From Acidobacteriota bacterium (GTDB lineage Bacteria; Acidobacteriota; Terriglobia; UBA7540): a DNA stretch of 34,334 nt. Shown piece after piece: positions 7,076 through 16,153 of the stretch; the first letter of the stretch is position 1; each line of letters starts with the position of its first letter. A model generated the notes under the pieces. The model ran no database searches. It saw only the letters and a list, made by a program, of their open reading frames with translations, and was not told the DNA's origin. A program made the position numbers and the translations under genes. The stretch covers positions 1-34,334 of the forward strand of contig PLSX01000098.1 in the NCBI GenBank assembly GCA_003165315.1, written 5' to 3'.

Positions 7076-8316
7076 GCACTGTATTTGATTCTCATAGGCT
7101 TCGCGTCCGCCAAAATCGAAGCTCTTGCTGCCTCCACCACCAGTTCATTGATTGAGCTGTTGGCGGGGGTCGCGATCAGGCCTTGTGCGTCAACCTCGTG
7201 GATGACCTCCCGGCGCTTGACGAGGGCGGGTACCGGGCCCAGCCCTGCCGCCTCATTTTCCATCCGATGGATGGCACTGGTAATTCCTGCTACAGATTCG
7301 AACCCGTAGCCAATCGGTTTATAACCCGGGCCCTCCCAGGGAACCAGGCGGTAGAAGTCCGGGCTGACGTAGTTATACTTCGATCCACCCGGACCAATGT
7401 TTTCCAGGTAGGAATAGGCCACGCCACGCTGATGGTCATCGTGGTAGATCAATCCCGTCTGATCGTTCCCCTCGCAGTACAGAATCATTCCCTGATCGTT
7501 GCTTCCGGCGGCGGCATCGGGATAACCCAGCCCGTTGATGACGGAGAGCAGCGCGCCGTTTTCCCAAGTGACGCGGCCATGCGACCAGAGATAGGCCTCA
7601 TTGCCATTGGGGAATTTCCCTTTTACGCCCTTGAGTGAAACTTCCACCGGCTTGAGGCCCGTAATGAAGTAGACCAGGTCAACGTAATGGCAACCAATGT
7701 AGGTAAAGGGGTCGGTGCGGTCGGAGGTGAACCAGTTCTGAAAATTCGAATGGCGGTAGGAGTAAGGCTCAATCAGCTTGGCCTCACCCATCACAAATGA
7801 ACCGAACTGGCCAAGAGAATAGTTACGGCGAGCCACCAGTGATCTCCGATCGAAGCGCTTGTGGTACTCCACACCCACGAAGCGCCCTTTTTCCAGGGCC
7901 AGTTTTTCAATCTCCACCGCCTGCTCGTGCTTCAGCACCAGAGGCTTCACACACAGCACGTTCTGGTCATGCTCCAGGGCATACTTCACCACCGCGTAGT
8001 GAAGATTGTCAGGCATTGCCACTACCACCATGTTGCCCGGCGCCATGGCAGCAATGACTTCCTTGTAAAGATCGGGGAACTGCGCGTCAGCGGGCGCGTC
8101 AAGAGAGGGATACGGCGTGAACGATTGCCCGGGGAAAGCATCGCGGAACTCTGGATTCTCCGCCAACGCCTTGAGGGGAGCGCTATTCAACGCGCAGATA
8201 TTAATCCTGCGTACCAGGCCGGTGCGCTCCAGGTGGTACAACGAGGGCAAGAGCAGATCGAAGGTGATCATTCCGCCACCCACAATCGTTACATCAAGAC
8301 TTACCTCTGTTGCCAT
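7072..8316 (-). CDS. Gfo/Idh/MocA family oxidoreductase, VKP variant
   Basis: A 414-residue cytosolic oxidoreductase. It starts with VTIVGGGMITFDLLLPSL (9-26), a Rossmann nucleotide-binding segment. At the position of the family EKP motif it has LCVKP (K124), keeping the lysine but replacing the glutamate with valine. Downstream, YIGCHYVDLVYFITGL preserves the usual catalytic H..D arrangement. The C-terminal region has VPALVKRREVIHEVDAQGLIATPANSSINELV, like other sugar-acid branches of the family. The role is probably oxidation or reduction of a sugar or cyclitol derivative with NAD(P). It sits 74 bases after the MFS transporter gene and 96 bases before the aminotransferase gene, with a palindrome over its stop codon. 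AAGGGA precedes the ATG at suitable spacing. Confidence 0.85.
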   Translation of the reverse strand: MATEVSLDVTIVGGGMITFDLLLPSLYHLERTGLVRRINICALNSAPLKALAENPEFRDAFPGQSFTPYPSLDAPADAQFPDLYKEVIAAMAPGNMVVVAMPDNLHYAVVKYALEHDQNVLCVKPLVLKHEQAVEIEKLALEKGRFVGVEYHKRFDRRSLVARRNYSLGQFGSFVMGEAKLIEPYSYRHSNFQNWFTSDRTDPFTYIGCHYVDLVYFITGLKPVEVSLKGVKGKFPNGNEAYLWSHGRVTWENGALLSVINGLGYPDAAAGSNDQGMILYCEGNDQTGLIYHDDHQRGVAYSYLENIGPGGSKYNYVSPDFYRLVPWEGPGYKPIGYGFESVAGITSAIHRMENEAAGLGPVPALVKRREVIHEVDAQGLIATPANSSINELVVEAARASILADAKPMRIKYSA

Positions 8317-8390
8317 ATGCGCATTCCCTTCCCGTTCAGTTCCAAAACCGTCGTCGATACAAATTCAAGTCGCGCCGCACAGTGCCGCCT

Positions 8391-9671
8391 TTACTGATTA
8401 CTGAAGGCTGATGAATGATTGCTCTCCGTTTTTAGCGGCCGAATCAACAGAAGCACGCTGACCGTTGCCAGCATGGGGACCGTTGCCGCCAGAAAAAACG
8501 CGGGATAGTAGGAGAACTTATCCACGAGCCAACCCACCAGCAGGGTAAAAAGAACTCCCGCCAGACCGGCGCCAAGTCCACTCAAACCGGTGACGGAACC
8601 CACAACGTCATGAGGGAACAGGTCCGAGGGAAATGTAAGTCCCATGGTTGCCCAGCTCGCATACCCCCACACGGCAAAGCTGATCAGAAAGATTGCCGCA
8701 TAAGGGTTGTGAATCCGGGCGGCGGGGATTCCCGCTAGTATCGGCAAGGAACTGATGACGCAGACCCACTTCCGCGCGCTCACCACCCCCATGCCGCGCT
8801 TGATCAAAACGCCTGAGGCGAAACCGCCCGTAAAATTTCCAATATCCGCTGCAACAAAGGGAAGCCACGCGAAGGCCGCAATCTGCTTGAGGCTGAATCC
8901 CCGCGCGTCGCTGAGGTATTGCGGCAGCCAAAACACGTAGAACCACCAGATGGGATCGGTAAGGGAACGTCCGAGAACAATTCCCCAAACGTTAGGCTGT
9001 TTCAAAAGCGCCAGCCAGCGCGCCAGACCTCTTTGCGCGGAAACCGCGGGGGTATCGCGGCCAGCCATGATCAGAGCGCGCTCCTCCTCCGTCAAACGGG
9101 GATGCTGACCAATGGGGTGATAAATGGCGAGCCACAGAATGAGCCAGAGAAAACCGAGGAGGCCCGAAAGCACAAATGCGTACCGCCACCCCAGGAGAAT
9201 TGCGACCCAGGGCACGGTGAGAGAGGCAATAGCCCCGCCCACGCTCGATCCGCTATCGAAGATCGCGACAGCGACGCCGCGCTCCCGGGCGGGGAACCAT
9301 TCCGCCACGGTCTTGCTGGCACCGGGCCAGTTGCAACCCTCGCCAATTCCCAGGAGAAATCGGAATGCCCCAAAGGAAGCCACAGAGTGGGCAAAGCCCG
9401 TGAGCATGCTGATGACGGACCACCAGATGACCGCCAGCGCAAGCCCCAGGCGAGTGCCCACGACGTCGAGCAGGACTCCGCCAATCAGCCACATGCCCGC
9501 GTACGAGATCTGAAATGCGGAGAAGATGCGGGAAAGGTCCGTATGGCTGAGGTGCAATTCCTGAGTGATCACCGGCGCCAGAACGGAGAAGGTCTGGCGA
9601 CTGATGTAGTTGATTACCGTGGAGCCGAAGAGCGCCCAGACAATCCACCAGCGAATTCGCTTGGAAGCCAT
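8391..9671 (-). CDS. MFS transporter, anion:cation symporter (ACS) family, hexuronate-carrier-like
   Basis: A 426-residue membrane protein with about twelve hydrophobic segments. WWIVWALFGSTVINYISRQT opens helix 1 and RFLLGIGEGCNWPGASKTVAEWFPARERGVA is the diagnostic helix 4-5 region of the ACS family, whose members include ExuT-type carriers and other organic-acid symporters. Such carriers bring in hexuronates, aldonates or related sugar acids with protons. The gene is between a secreted esterase and a Gfo/Idh/MocA oxidoreductase, which fits uptake of an acidic sugar released outside the cytoplasm. The exact substrate is not determinable. The ATG at 9671 follows a weak ribosome-binding site. 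Confidence 0.88.
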   Translation of the reverse strand: MASKRIRWWIVWALFGSTVINYISRQTFSVLAPVITQELHLSHTDLSRIFSAFQISYAGMWLIGGVLLDVVGTRLGLALAVIWWSVISMLTGFAHSVASFGAFRFLLGIGEGCNWPGASKTVAEWFPARERGVAVAIFDSGSSVGGAIASLTVPWVAILLGWRYAFVLSGLLGFLWLILWLAIYHPIGQHPRLTEEERALIMAGRDTPAVSAQRGLARWLALLKQPNVWGIVLGRSLTDPIWWFYVFWLPQYLSDARGFSLKQIAAFAWLPFVAADIGNFTGGFASGVLIKRGMGVVSARKWVCVISSLPILAGIPAARIHNPYAAIFLISFAVWGYASWATMGLTFPSDLFPHDVVGSVTGLSGLGAGLAGVLFTLLVGWLVDKFSYYPAFFLAATVPMLATVSVLLLIRPLKTESNHSSAFSNQ

Positions 9672-9741
9672 AGGTCAGGAACCGTGCTTACCTCTCCGTG
9701 GATTCTTCGAGTGTTTAAGACTCACAAGACCCTGCACCAGG

Positions 9742-11742
9742 TTATTTCTCCGCAACGGAAACTTCCACAAATTCCTGCTGGATGACTTCAGCCGGCTTAG
9801 CGAGCAGGGCCAGGCGGTCAATGTCAAACTCCTTATAAAGGTCGCGGCAGAAGAGGTCGGGGGCGTCTTCGTATTCAACCGGTTCTTGCATCAGGTAGCT
9901 CAGGCTGTGCATGCCCCCATGCAGTTCCACCTGCGAAAAGATCCCGGGTTCAAGAACGGATGCGGTGAGCGATATCATCTGGCTGCGGATGCCCGTCCCT
10001 TCCAGGCGAATCTGCGGGGGAGCAAACTCCGCCTGCGCCCAACGCGTAATGCCAATCAATTGCGCGGCTTCCATGCCGAGCGGGCGTTCACCCGTGGCAG
10101 CAAGCATCTCCACAAACATATCCATCGTCTGAACAGGGGCTGCGTCGCCCATTCCCATTAGGTCCACGGCCAGCACCTGCTCTCCCCGTTCGACTCGATT
10201 GGCAACTTCCGGCGTGCGATTCCACACTTCGGTTGCCGCCCCCTTCTTACCCTTATCGTTGATCACGATAGTCAGTGGGGCTCTGTCGGCGGTCTGCACG
10301 TCGCGCAACCAGACTCCCGTGGCGCTCAACCCGTTGCTCAATTCAAAACGATAGGAGATGGACTCAACCTGGTTGTGATTCGTGTTTGCCACCCGCATCA
10401 GGTGCGCCACCGTGACAGGATGATAGCGAACGACGTCACGCAACATTGCTCGTTGTGAATCCGGCCATGCGGTTAACTCCGGCGGGCTGGTGGGGACCGG
10501 TGGCCGCGTCAGTTGCGAAGCAAACTTCCGGGCCAGGGCAAGGATGGTAAGGTTGTCCGGCGGAATTCCACCTTTGAGTTCGTCAAAGGTCTTCAGGTAC
10601 TGACCCACGGGGACTTCTGCGCTGTCAGAGGTCAGATGAAAATGTTTGATGAAGAATGCGAGGGCCTGGTTCTGATCTTCAAGGGCGTAATTGTGGGCGG
10701 AGATCAGCGTGCTTTGGTAAAACTGAAACGCATCACTCTTGCCGTATAACTTATAAAACGGTTGAACCGGATCAAAGACGTAAGGTCGGACCAGTGGAGC
10801 GCGGAAGCAGCAGCCATCCTCGGCGTTATAGATCAGCAGGGTGGGACGAGGGGCGCGGGTAGCCGTCAGGGTGGAGTAGTCCTGCCCGACCAGAAAATCC
10901 GTGGCGTTCTGTTCCAGGTCGCCGGGCTCTTCCGGCAGCCGCTCAAGCCTTCCCGCCAGATTGACGTAGCCGGCAACGGGAACCGACACCTTCACTCGCG
11001 GATCGAGGGTGCTGATCGTGATGGTTTCCCACCCACCGCCGGATAATCCGGTGACGCCGATCCTGTCAGGGTCAACGTTGGGGTTGGCGGCAAGATAATC
11101 AAGCCCGCGTCGCATTGCAAGGTAGAACAGGCCCAATCCGCTTGTACCCACAAGGTCAAGCTGCGCGGCATACCAGTGGTTGTTCAACTTGGTATTGAGC
11201 TCGCCCATGTTGATCCATTCGGGGTTGAGCGCAATCATTCCCTTCAGCGCCTGATTGATGCACAACTTCTGCTCAAATTCCTCTTTGTTTCCGGTTTCAA
11301 GAAAGTGCCCCATCAGGTCCAATACAGCGGGCACTCTTCCTTGCATGTTCTTCGGTTCGTACAAAAGTGCTGTGCTATAGAATCCGGGCACGATTTCATA
11401 GCGTAGCCTGTGCAACTTGTATCCCTTGCCGGAGGGGAGCGCGCCCAAGTCCTCAAAGTGCGGCGCGGAGTTGACCCATTCCTTCGGCCAGCCGTGATAA
11501 ACAACGTTGTCCAAAAGGCGCTGGCGGATTCGCTGCGACTCAGCGGTCCACTGGTCAGCGGTGGAGGGAAGAACGAGTGGCTGAACTTTTGTCTGGAGGA
11601 ATTTCTGAAGCTGGTAGGTCACCACCGCCGGCGACTGAAGCTGCTTCGAGAGGATGGGCTGAACGATTTCCGGGTCCGCCTGGGCCTTTAGTGTGGCGGC
11701 ACTGATCAGGATGGCAAACACAAGCAGTGGGCGGAATCTCAT
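9742..11742 (-). CDS. Secreted acetylxylan-esterase-like alpha/beta hydrolase with a degenerate second domain
   Basis: A 666-residue exported protein. Residues 1-22 are a signal peptide ending LKAQA. The first alpha/beta hydrolase domain (about 75-370) has the nucleophile elbow TGLSGGGWE with S234, a likely acid at D309 (IYNAEDG) and H350 (SAHNYAL). It resembles acetyl xylan esterase/dienelactone hydrolase relatives found in polysaccharide-utilisation loci. The second half (about 420-655) again looks like an alpha/beta fold (APLTIVINDKGKKG, VLAVDLMGMGDAAP), but its elbow reads LEGTGIRS with no serine nucleophile in the usual place, so it is probably structural or binding. The start lies two bases after the TAG of the exported oxidoreductase gene, and its GGAGG is inside that gene, so the two are translationally coupled. 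A likely job is removing ester groups from a glycan. Confidence 0.8.
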   Translation of the reverse strand: MRFRPLLVFAILISAATLKAQADPEIVQPILSKQLQSPAVVTYQLQKFLQTKVQPLVLPSTADQWTAESQRIRQRLLDNVVYHGWPKEWVNSAPHFEDLGALPSGKGYKLHRLRYEIVPGFYSTALLYEPKNMQGRVPAVLDLMGHFLETGNKEEFEQKLCINQALKGMIALNPEWINMGELNTKLNNHWYAAQLDLVGTSGLGLFYLAMRRGLDYLAANPNVDPDRIGVTGLSGGGWETITISTLDPRVKVSVPVAGYVNLAGRLERLPEEPGDLEQNATDFLVGQDYSTLTATRAPRPTLLIYNAEDGCCFRAPLVRPYVFDPVQPFYKLYGKSDAFQFYQSTLISAHNYALEDQNQALAFFIKHFHLTSDSAEVPVGQYLKTFDELKGGIPPDNLTILALARKFASQLTRPPVPTSPPELTAWPDSQRAMLRDVVRYHPVTVAHLMRVANTNHNQVESISYRFELSNGLSATGVWLRDVQTADRAPLTIVINDKGKKGAATEVWNRTPEVANRVERGEQVLAVDLMGMGDAAPVQTMDMFVEMLAATGERPLGMEAAQLIGITRWAQAEFAPPQIRLEGTGIRSQMISLTASVLEPGIFSQVELHGGMHSLSYLMQEPVEYEDAPDLFCRDLYKEFDIDRLALLAKPAEVIQQEFVEVSVAEK

Positions 11743-11744
11743 AA

Positions 11745-13175
11745 CTAAGCCACCTCCGGTACAACGTAGGGAGCGCGGTAACCGCGTCCGCCATCGCGAA
11801 GCAGCGCTTCAGCTTCAGTATCCCCGATGACTTGCTGGGTGGCGGGATCAAAATTCAAAGTTCGGCCCAGGCGATAAGAAGCGTTGGCAAGGTGCATCAG
11901 CCCCATGGAGCTGTGAGCTTCCTCAATGGGCGCGTTCAGGCTTTTCTCATCGCGGCTCACCACACAGTCGATGAAGTTCGCAAAGTGGGCGAGTTCTGTG
12001 CCGCCATGAACCGCAGGTTGGGGATCTTGATCGGGCCCAAGCCACACTCTGTACGTATGGGCATCCTCATCTCCCGTGGCAAGGTACCCCTGGGAGCCGT
12101 AAAAGATATTGCCGATGGTATTGTGGTGGCCTGCCAGGGGGCCGAGCGCGGGGGCTCCGGGTTGGGGCTTGGATTCCGGCGTTCCCAATTCCGGCCTGCC
12201 GATCTCTGCTTCGTGGTTGGTGATCCAATGCCGGGTCTCGAAAGTTATCATCTTCCGCCTGCCGCCCGGCAGGTCAAACTGAAAGGTGCAATTCAGGTCA
12301 TTGGGGGTTTCCTGATCATCTTCGAACATGAAGTGGCCACCCATGGCACTAACCTTGTTGGGGAATCCCACTCCCAGTCCCCACCGAGCGACATCCAACT
12401 GGTGCGTACCCTGGTTGCCCAAATCGCCGTTCCCGTAGGCCCAGAACCAATGCCAGTTGTAATGAAAACGATTGCGGGTATATTCGTGCAAAGGAGCCGG
12501 GCCCGTCCAGAGGTCGTAGTTCACTCCTGCTGGAGCCGGCTCCACCGCCGTATGGCCGATGGTGTTGCGCCATTTGAAGCAGAGCCCGCGAGCCATGTAA
12601 ATGTCACCAATCGATCCTTCGTGGAGCTTTTTGATGCCCTCACGCACCGAGACGGCAGAGCGGATTTGCGTCCCATGCTGAACCACCCGGCCATATCTCT
12701 TCGCCGCGGCCACAAACTGTTTGCCTTCCCAGAGATTGTGAGAGCAGGGCTTCTCGACGTAAACGTCCTTGCCTGCCTGACATGCCCAAATTCCCATCAA
12801 GGTATGCCAGTGGTTCGGTGTCGCAATCGAAATGGCATCAATCGACTTGTCTTCCAAAAGCTTGCGAACGTCCCCAAACGCCGCAGGCTTGGGAATACCC
12901 TGGTGCTCCATCTCGCCCACACGCTGTCGCAAAACGTTCTCATCGACGTCGCACACGGCGGCAATCTCAACATTCTTGAGTTGGGCAAAATTGCTGACGT
13001 GGTCCATGCCCCGCCCATGCAACCCGCAAATCGCGACTCGAACACGGTCGTTTGCACCAAAGACCCTTTCCGGCCGTGTAATGAACGCCACGCCACTCGC
13101 AGCCGCGAATCCCGCTGCGCCCGCCACCCCGCCTTTGATGAAACTTCTGCGGCTGAATTGCAGTTCTTCGGCCAT
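11745..13175 (-). CDS. Tat-exported Gfo/Idh/MocA family oxidoreductase
   Basis: A 476-residue protein with a twin-arginine signal (SRRSFIKGG at 8-16 followed by an alanine-rich hydrophobic stretch), so it probably acts in the periplasm with its dinucleotide already bound. VRVAICGLHGRG is the Rossmann motif, IDAISIATPNHWH precedes the cofactor region, and EKP is at 141-143. GNGDLGNQGTHQLDVARWG gives the conserved catalytic histidine. Exported members of this family in Bacteroidota, Planctomycetota and Acidobacteriota act on glycans; some oxidise sugars to keto-sugars and GH109 members are NAD-dependent glycosidases. I cannot choose between these. The start at 13175 is preferred over 13223 because AGGGAG lies eight bases upstream and the Tat motif is then properly placed. 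It overlaps functionally with the following esterase gene, only two bases away. Confidence 0.85.
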   Translation of the reverse strand: MAEELQFSRRSFIKGGVAGAAGFAAASGVAFITRPERVFGANDRVRVAICGLHGRGMDHVSNFAQLKNVEIAAVCDVDENVLRQRVGEMEHQGIPKPAAFGDVRKLLEDKSIDAISIATPNHWHTLMGIWACQAGKDVYVEKPCSHNLWEGKQFVAAAKRYGRVVQHGTQIRSAVSVREGIKKLHEGSIGDIYMARGLCFKWRNTIGHTAVEPAPAGVNYDLWTGPAPLHEYTRNRFHYNWHWFWAYGNGDLGNQGTHQLDVARWGLGVGFPNKVSAMGGHFMFEDDQETPNDLNCTFQFDLPGGRRKMITFETRHWITNHEAEIGRPELGTPESKPQPGAPALGPLAGHHNTIGNIFYGSQGYLATGDEDAHTYRVWLGPDQDPQPAVHGGTELAHFANFIDCVVSRDEKSLNAPIEEAHSSMGLMHLANASYRLGRTLNFDPATQQVIGDTEAEALLRDGGRGYRAPYVVPEVA

Positions 13176-13262
13176 AAGAAATTCTCCCTGCTTGAAGCCC
13201 ATGCGCTGAGGTTTATTCCGCATCGGTCGAATGTACGTCCCCGCGAAGGGACGAAGGCTCGC

Positions 13263-14216
13263 TTAGCTTGTCTTGTTCAATATTCTCCACGCCGTGCCGC
13301 TGAATATATTCACCTGTGGCGCAGCGGGGACATTGCAGGCGGCAAGCATCTTTTGATAACGCTGGAGCGACAAATCAAACTCGGCAAGATCGCCGCCAAA
13401 GCAGTCGGACGCGAACACCAGCTTTTCAAAGGCGCTGGCGCCTGAAGCAGGGCTGTGGGGACTGGCCACGCCGCTCCACCAGAAGACCGATTTGAAGAAC
13501 GCGTAATCGTCCTGCTTCTTGATGAGGCTCGAACCGGAAACGTCAAATAAGACGTTGGGATTCCAGCGGGCGATTTCCGCCGCCCAGGCATAGTCGGGAT
13601 TGCCAAGGTGCGCGCCAATCACCGTGATCTTTGGAAATTTGCGGGCGATGAGGTCAAGGCGTGTTACACGCATTCGATCACTACTGACGTCGGAAGGAAT
13701 CTCCGGATGCTGGCGGTTCACGATGCCCGTGTGGAAGAGAATCACCATGCCGTACTTCTCTGCTCTTTCGTAAATGGGCCAGTAGCTGGGGTCGTCAAAA
13801 TTCTTCCGCGGGTATTCCAATTCGCCCAGTCCACGGAAACCCGCGTCGTGGAATTTATCGACGAGGTCCACCGCGTGTGGATCGTCAAGGCTTAGCTCGC
13901 CAAATCCCACGAAGCGGTTTGGGTGCTGGTCGATGAGCTTTTTGGCACCCGGAAGATCAGGAGGTTCCGTGAGGATAAAGGCCATTCCATCCAAACCTTC
14001 GAGTTTGGCGACCAACTTTTCCAGATAGGCAGGGTCGGCTGTGTAATGATGGTGGCAATCGATGATCCGCGGCTGGCCGGGCGGAAGGTCAGGCCCACGG
14101 GGCAGTGGGGCCAGGCTGTCCCCCAACATTTCCCCATTCGACGAGGATCCACCCAACGCCAACGGCAGCACAACGCCTGCGGCCTGTGCTTTTAAGAATC
14201 TGCGTCGTGAAAGCAT
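13263..14216 (-). CDS. Tat-exported amidohydrolase-family (Amidohydro_2) metal-dependent hydrolase
   Basis: A 317-residue exported TIM-barrel hydrolase. Residues 1-22 carry a twin-arginine motif (SRRRFLKAQAAG) and hydrophobic core. The barrel begins with IIDCHHHYTADPAYL, giving the H-x-H metal site (H55, H57). VIGAHLGNPDYAW and FASDCFGGDLAEF are the typical late strands with the remaining metal-binding histidine and aspartate. Members hydrolyse lactones, amides or decarboxylate carboxylic acids; in a sugar locus a lactonase-type role is plausible but unproven. Two adjacent ATG codons exist (14219 and 14216); GAGAGG is better spaced for the second. The longer frame from 14318 would bury the Tat motif and is rejected. 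The gap to the upstream NanE-ROK gene is 172 bases, enough for a promoter. Confidence 0.8.
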   Translation of the reverse strand: MLSRRRFLKAQAAGVVLPLALGGSSSNGEMLGDSLAPLPRGPDLPPGQPRIIDCHHHYTADPAYLEKLVAKLEGLDGMAFILTEPPDLPGAKKLIDQHPNRFVGFGELSLDDPHAVDLVDKFHDAGFRGLGELEYPRKNFDDPSYWPIYERAEKYGMVILFHTGIVNRQHPEIPSDVSSDRMRVTRLDLIARKFPKITVIGAHLGNPDYAWAAEIARWNPNVLFDVSGSSLIKKQDDYAFFKSVFWWSGVASPHSPASGASAFEKLVFASDCFGGDLAEFDLSLQRYQKMLAACNVPAAPQVNIFSGTAWRILNKTS

Positions 14217-14388
14217 CATTGACCTCTCATATGCACCCTTGTCTCGACCTACGCACCACCGAGTGCTTTGCTCGAAAACGAACGAATATCGACATTCAGG
14301 TTGAGATGGTGCACCCACAGACTAGAGTAAATCAAGACCGTGCTCGAAAGCAGGCACGTCATCGCCATCATAGACGGAGTCAGACTCG

Positions 14389-16092
14389 TTAGTAGGAAGT
14401 TTTTGCGATGGACCGCTGAGATGCCGGAACTGCCACTTTCCCGGATGGTGATGAGCCCCCGTGGGCAGAGCAGCCTTCGGCCACTGCAAGCGATGCCACG
14501 GCAGCCGCGCCCAAGACTCCCGCCGAGTACCCAAAGGCCGAGGCTTGCACTTGCAAGTGACGCTCCGGCCACACCGTAACCCGCCTTGCCAACTCTTCCC
14601 CGAAGGCTTTCAGCAGGAGAGAATTATCCTGCACGAGCCCACCCGCAAGAATCACCATTTCCGGATCAAGGAGGTTCACGATGGAGGCGCAGCCGATCGC
14701 CAAATGCCTGGCAAGCATCTGAATGGCAGACTGGGCCGTCTGGTCTCCGGAGTGCGCGGCCGCAATGATCTCCTCACAAGATGTGAAATTCCCTTTAGCG
14801 GCGTAGCGCATGAGGGCGGAGGCGTTGGCATACGATTCCAAGCATCCTGACTTGCCGCAAGTGCAGGGCGCCCCTTCTGGCACAACCGGAATATGACCGA
14901 GAGCGTTGGCAAAGAAATGGCGGCCCCGATTGAGCCTGCCGCCAATGTAACAACCGCCTCCCACCCCCGTTCCCAAGGTAATGCAGACAAAATCCGTGGC
15001 GTTTTTCGCGGCTCCGAAGCGTTTCTCAGCAACCGCCAGCGCATTCGCGTCATTCTCCACTGCAACGGGCAGGCCAAATGCGTCCCGCAAGTAGGCACCC
15101 GGATTCGCCCCGGTCCAGCCAGGTAGATTCTCGGTGGCGTAGACAACTTCACCGGAAGTTGAATCCACCCAGCCCGCCGTCGCCAATCCGATTGCATCCA
15201 GCTCAAGGCCGCGGTCCTCTGCTTCAGCCCGGCAAGTGGAAACGCACTGCCCCAAATGCTCGAGAAGCGCCGTGCGCCCTTCCTTCCAGGGAGTCGACAT
15301 CACGGATTGGTAAAGCAATTCCCCCTGGCTGCTGACCAGACCGAACTTGGTGTTGGTGCCGCCCAGGTCGATGCCAATGAAAGTACGCTTTGCATCATTG
15401 AGGCAATGCCAATCCTCCAGTGCGGATACGAACATCTGGGTGATCATTTCAGGCCGTGTGATCGCGGACCCAATGATGATGGCGAAAGCCCCGGCATCCA
15501 GCGCGGCGCGGATTTGTTCGGGCGTCCGGATGTGCCCCTCGGCAATGACCGGAACGTTTACTGCACCCACAAGTTCAGCAATGAAAGAAGGCTCAAAACC
15601 CAACACATGGCTGGTTTCTGAAGTATAACCGCGAAGCGTGGAGAGTACGGCGTCAGCGCCCGCTGCGGTCGCCTGCACAGCTTCATCCACTGTAGCAATA
15701 TCGGCAAGGACGGGGACGCCAAGGCATTTTCTTATTTGCCGAAGCCGGTCAAGCGCTCCGTACCTTTGGCCACGTGCCGTGCAATCCAGCGCGACTGAAT
15801 CCGCCCCCGCTTCCACCAAGGCCCTGGCGCCTTCGAGTGAGGGCGTGATGAGGATCTTCCCGTCGTCCTGCCTGACCTTGTAAATTCCCACGATGGGAAC
15901 GCCCACGGCTTTTCGAATTGCCCGAATGTCCTCCGGGCCATCGGCGCGAATGCCCCTCGCCCCGCCTTCCACGGCCGCTTGGGCAAACCGCGCCATCGAG
16001 GCAGGTTCCCGGAACGGGCTTGTGTCCGCAGCCTGGCACGATACGATTAGGCTTCCGCGGAGCTCAACAGGTAATTTCACCAAGGTCTCCAT
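14389..16092 (-). CDS. nanEK: NanE-ROK fusion: N-acylglucosamine-6-phosphate 2-epimerase / ROK sugar kinase
   Basis: A 567-residue bifunctional cytosolic enzyme. Residues 1-230 form a NanE epimerase barrel: LIVSCQAAD near the start, VGIYK with K72 and VIAEGHI with E185, matching the catalytic lysine and glutamate of NanE, and IIIGSAITRP before the end. Residues 238-545 form an ROK kinase: GIDLGGTNTKFG (phosphate binding), VENDANA with D348 as catalytic base, LGTGVGGG, and the zinc site H400 with C410, C412 and C417 in PCTCGKSGCLES. Such fusions phosphorylate N-acetylmannosamine and epimerise it to N-acetylglucosamine 6-phosphate in sialic acid catabolism. No NanA lyase or sialidase is in the window, so N-acetylmannosamine or N-acetylglucosamine could come from another glycan. 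The ATG at 16092 has a purine-rich AGGGGGG four bases upstream; the longer frame to 16146 is less likely. Confidence 0.9.
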   Translation of the reverse strand: METLVKLPVELRGSLIVSCQAADTSPFREPASMARFAQAAVEGGARGIRADGPEDIRAIRKAVGVPIVGIYKVRQDDGKILITPSLEGARALVEAGADSVALDCTARGQRYGALDRLRQIRKCLGVPVLADIATVDEAVQATAAGADAVLSTLRGYTSETSHVLGFEPSFIAELVGAVNVPVIAEGHIRTPEQIRAALDAGAFAIIIGSAITRPEMITQMFVSALEDWHCLNDAKRTFIGIDLGGTNTKFGLVSSQGELLYQSVMSTPWKEGRTALLEHLGQCVSTCRAEAEDRGLELDAIGLATAGWVDSTSGEVVYATENLPGWTGANPGAYLRDAFGLPVAVENDANALAVAEKRFGAAKNATDFVCITLGTGVGGGCYIGGRLNRGRHFFANALGHIPVVPEGAPCTCGKSGCLESYANASALMRYAAKGNFTSCEEIIAAAHSGDQTAQSAIQMLARHLAIGCASIVNLLDPEMVILAGGLVQDNSLLLKAFGEELARRVTVWPERHLQVQASAFGYSAGVLGAAAVASLAVAEGCSAHGGSSPSGKVAVPASQRSIAKTSY

Positions 16093-16153
16093 GCTACCCC
16101 CCTGGGTAACGGGTAAAGGGAACGAACCAGCTCTTCCACAATCCATCCACTAC

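Noticed and set aside
11832..13445. A 537-codon plus-strand frame
   Set aside because: It lies antisense to the exported Gfo/Idh/MocA gene and the end of the amidohydrolase gene, both with clear family motifs; its translation has no recognisable domain.
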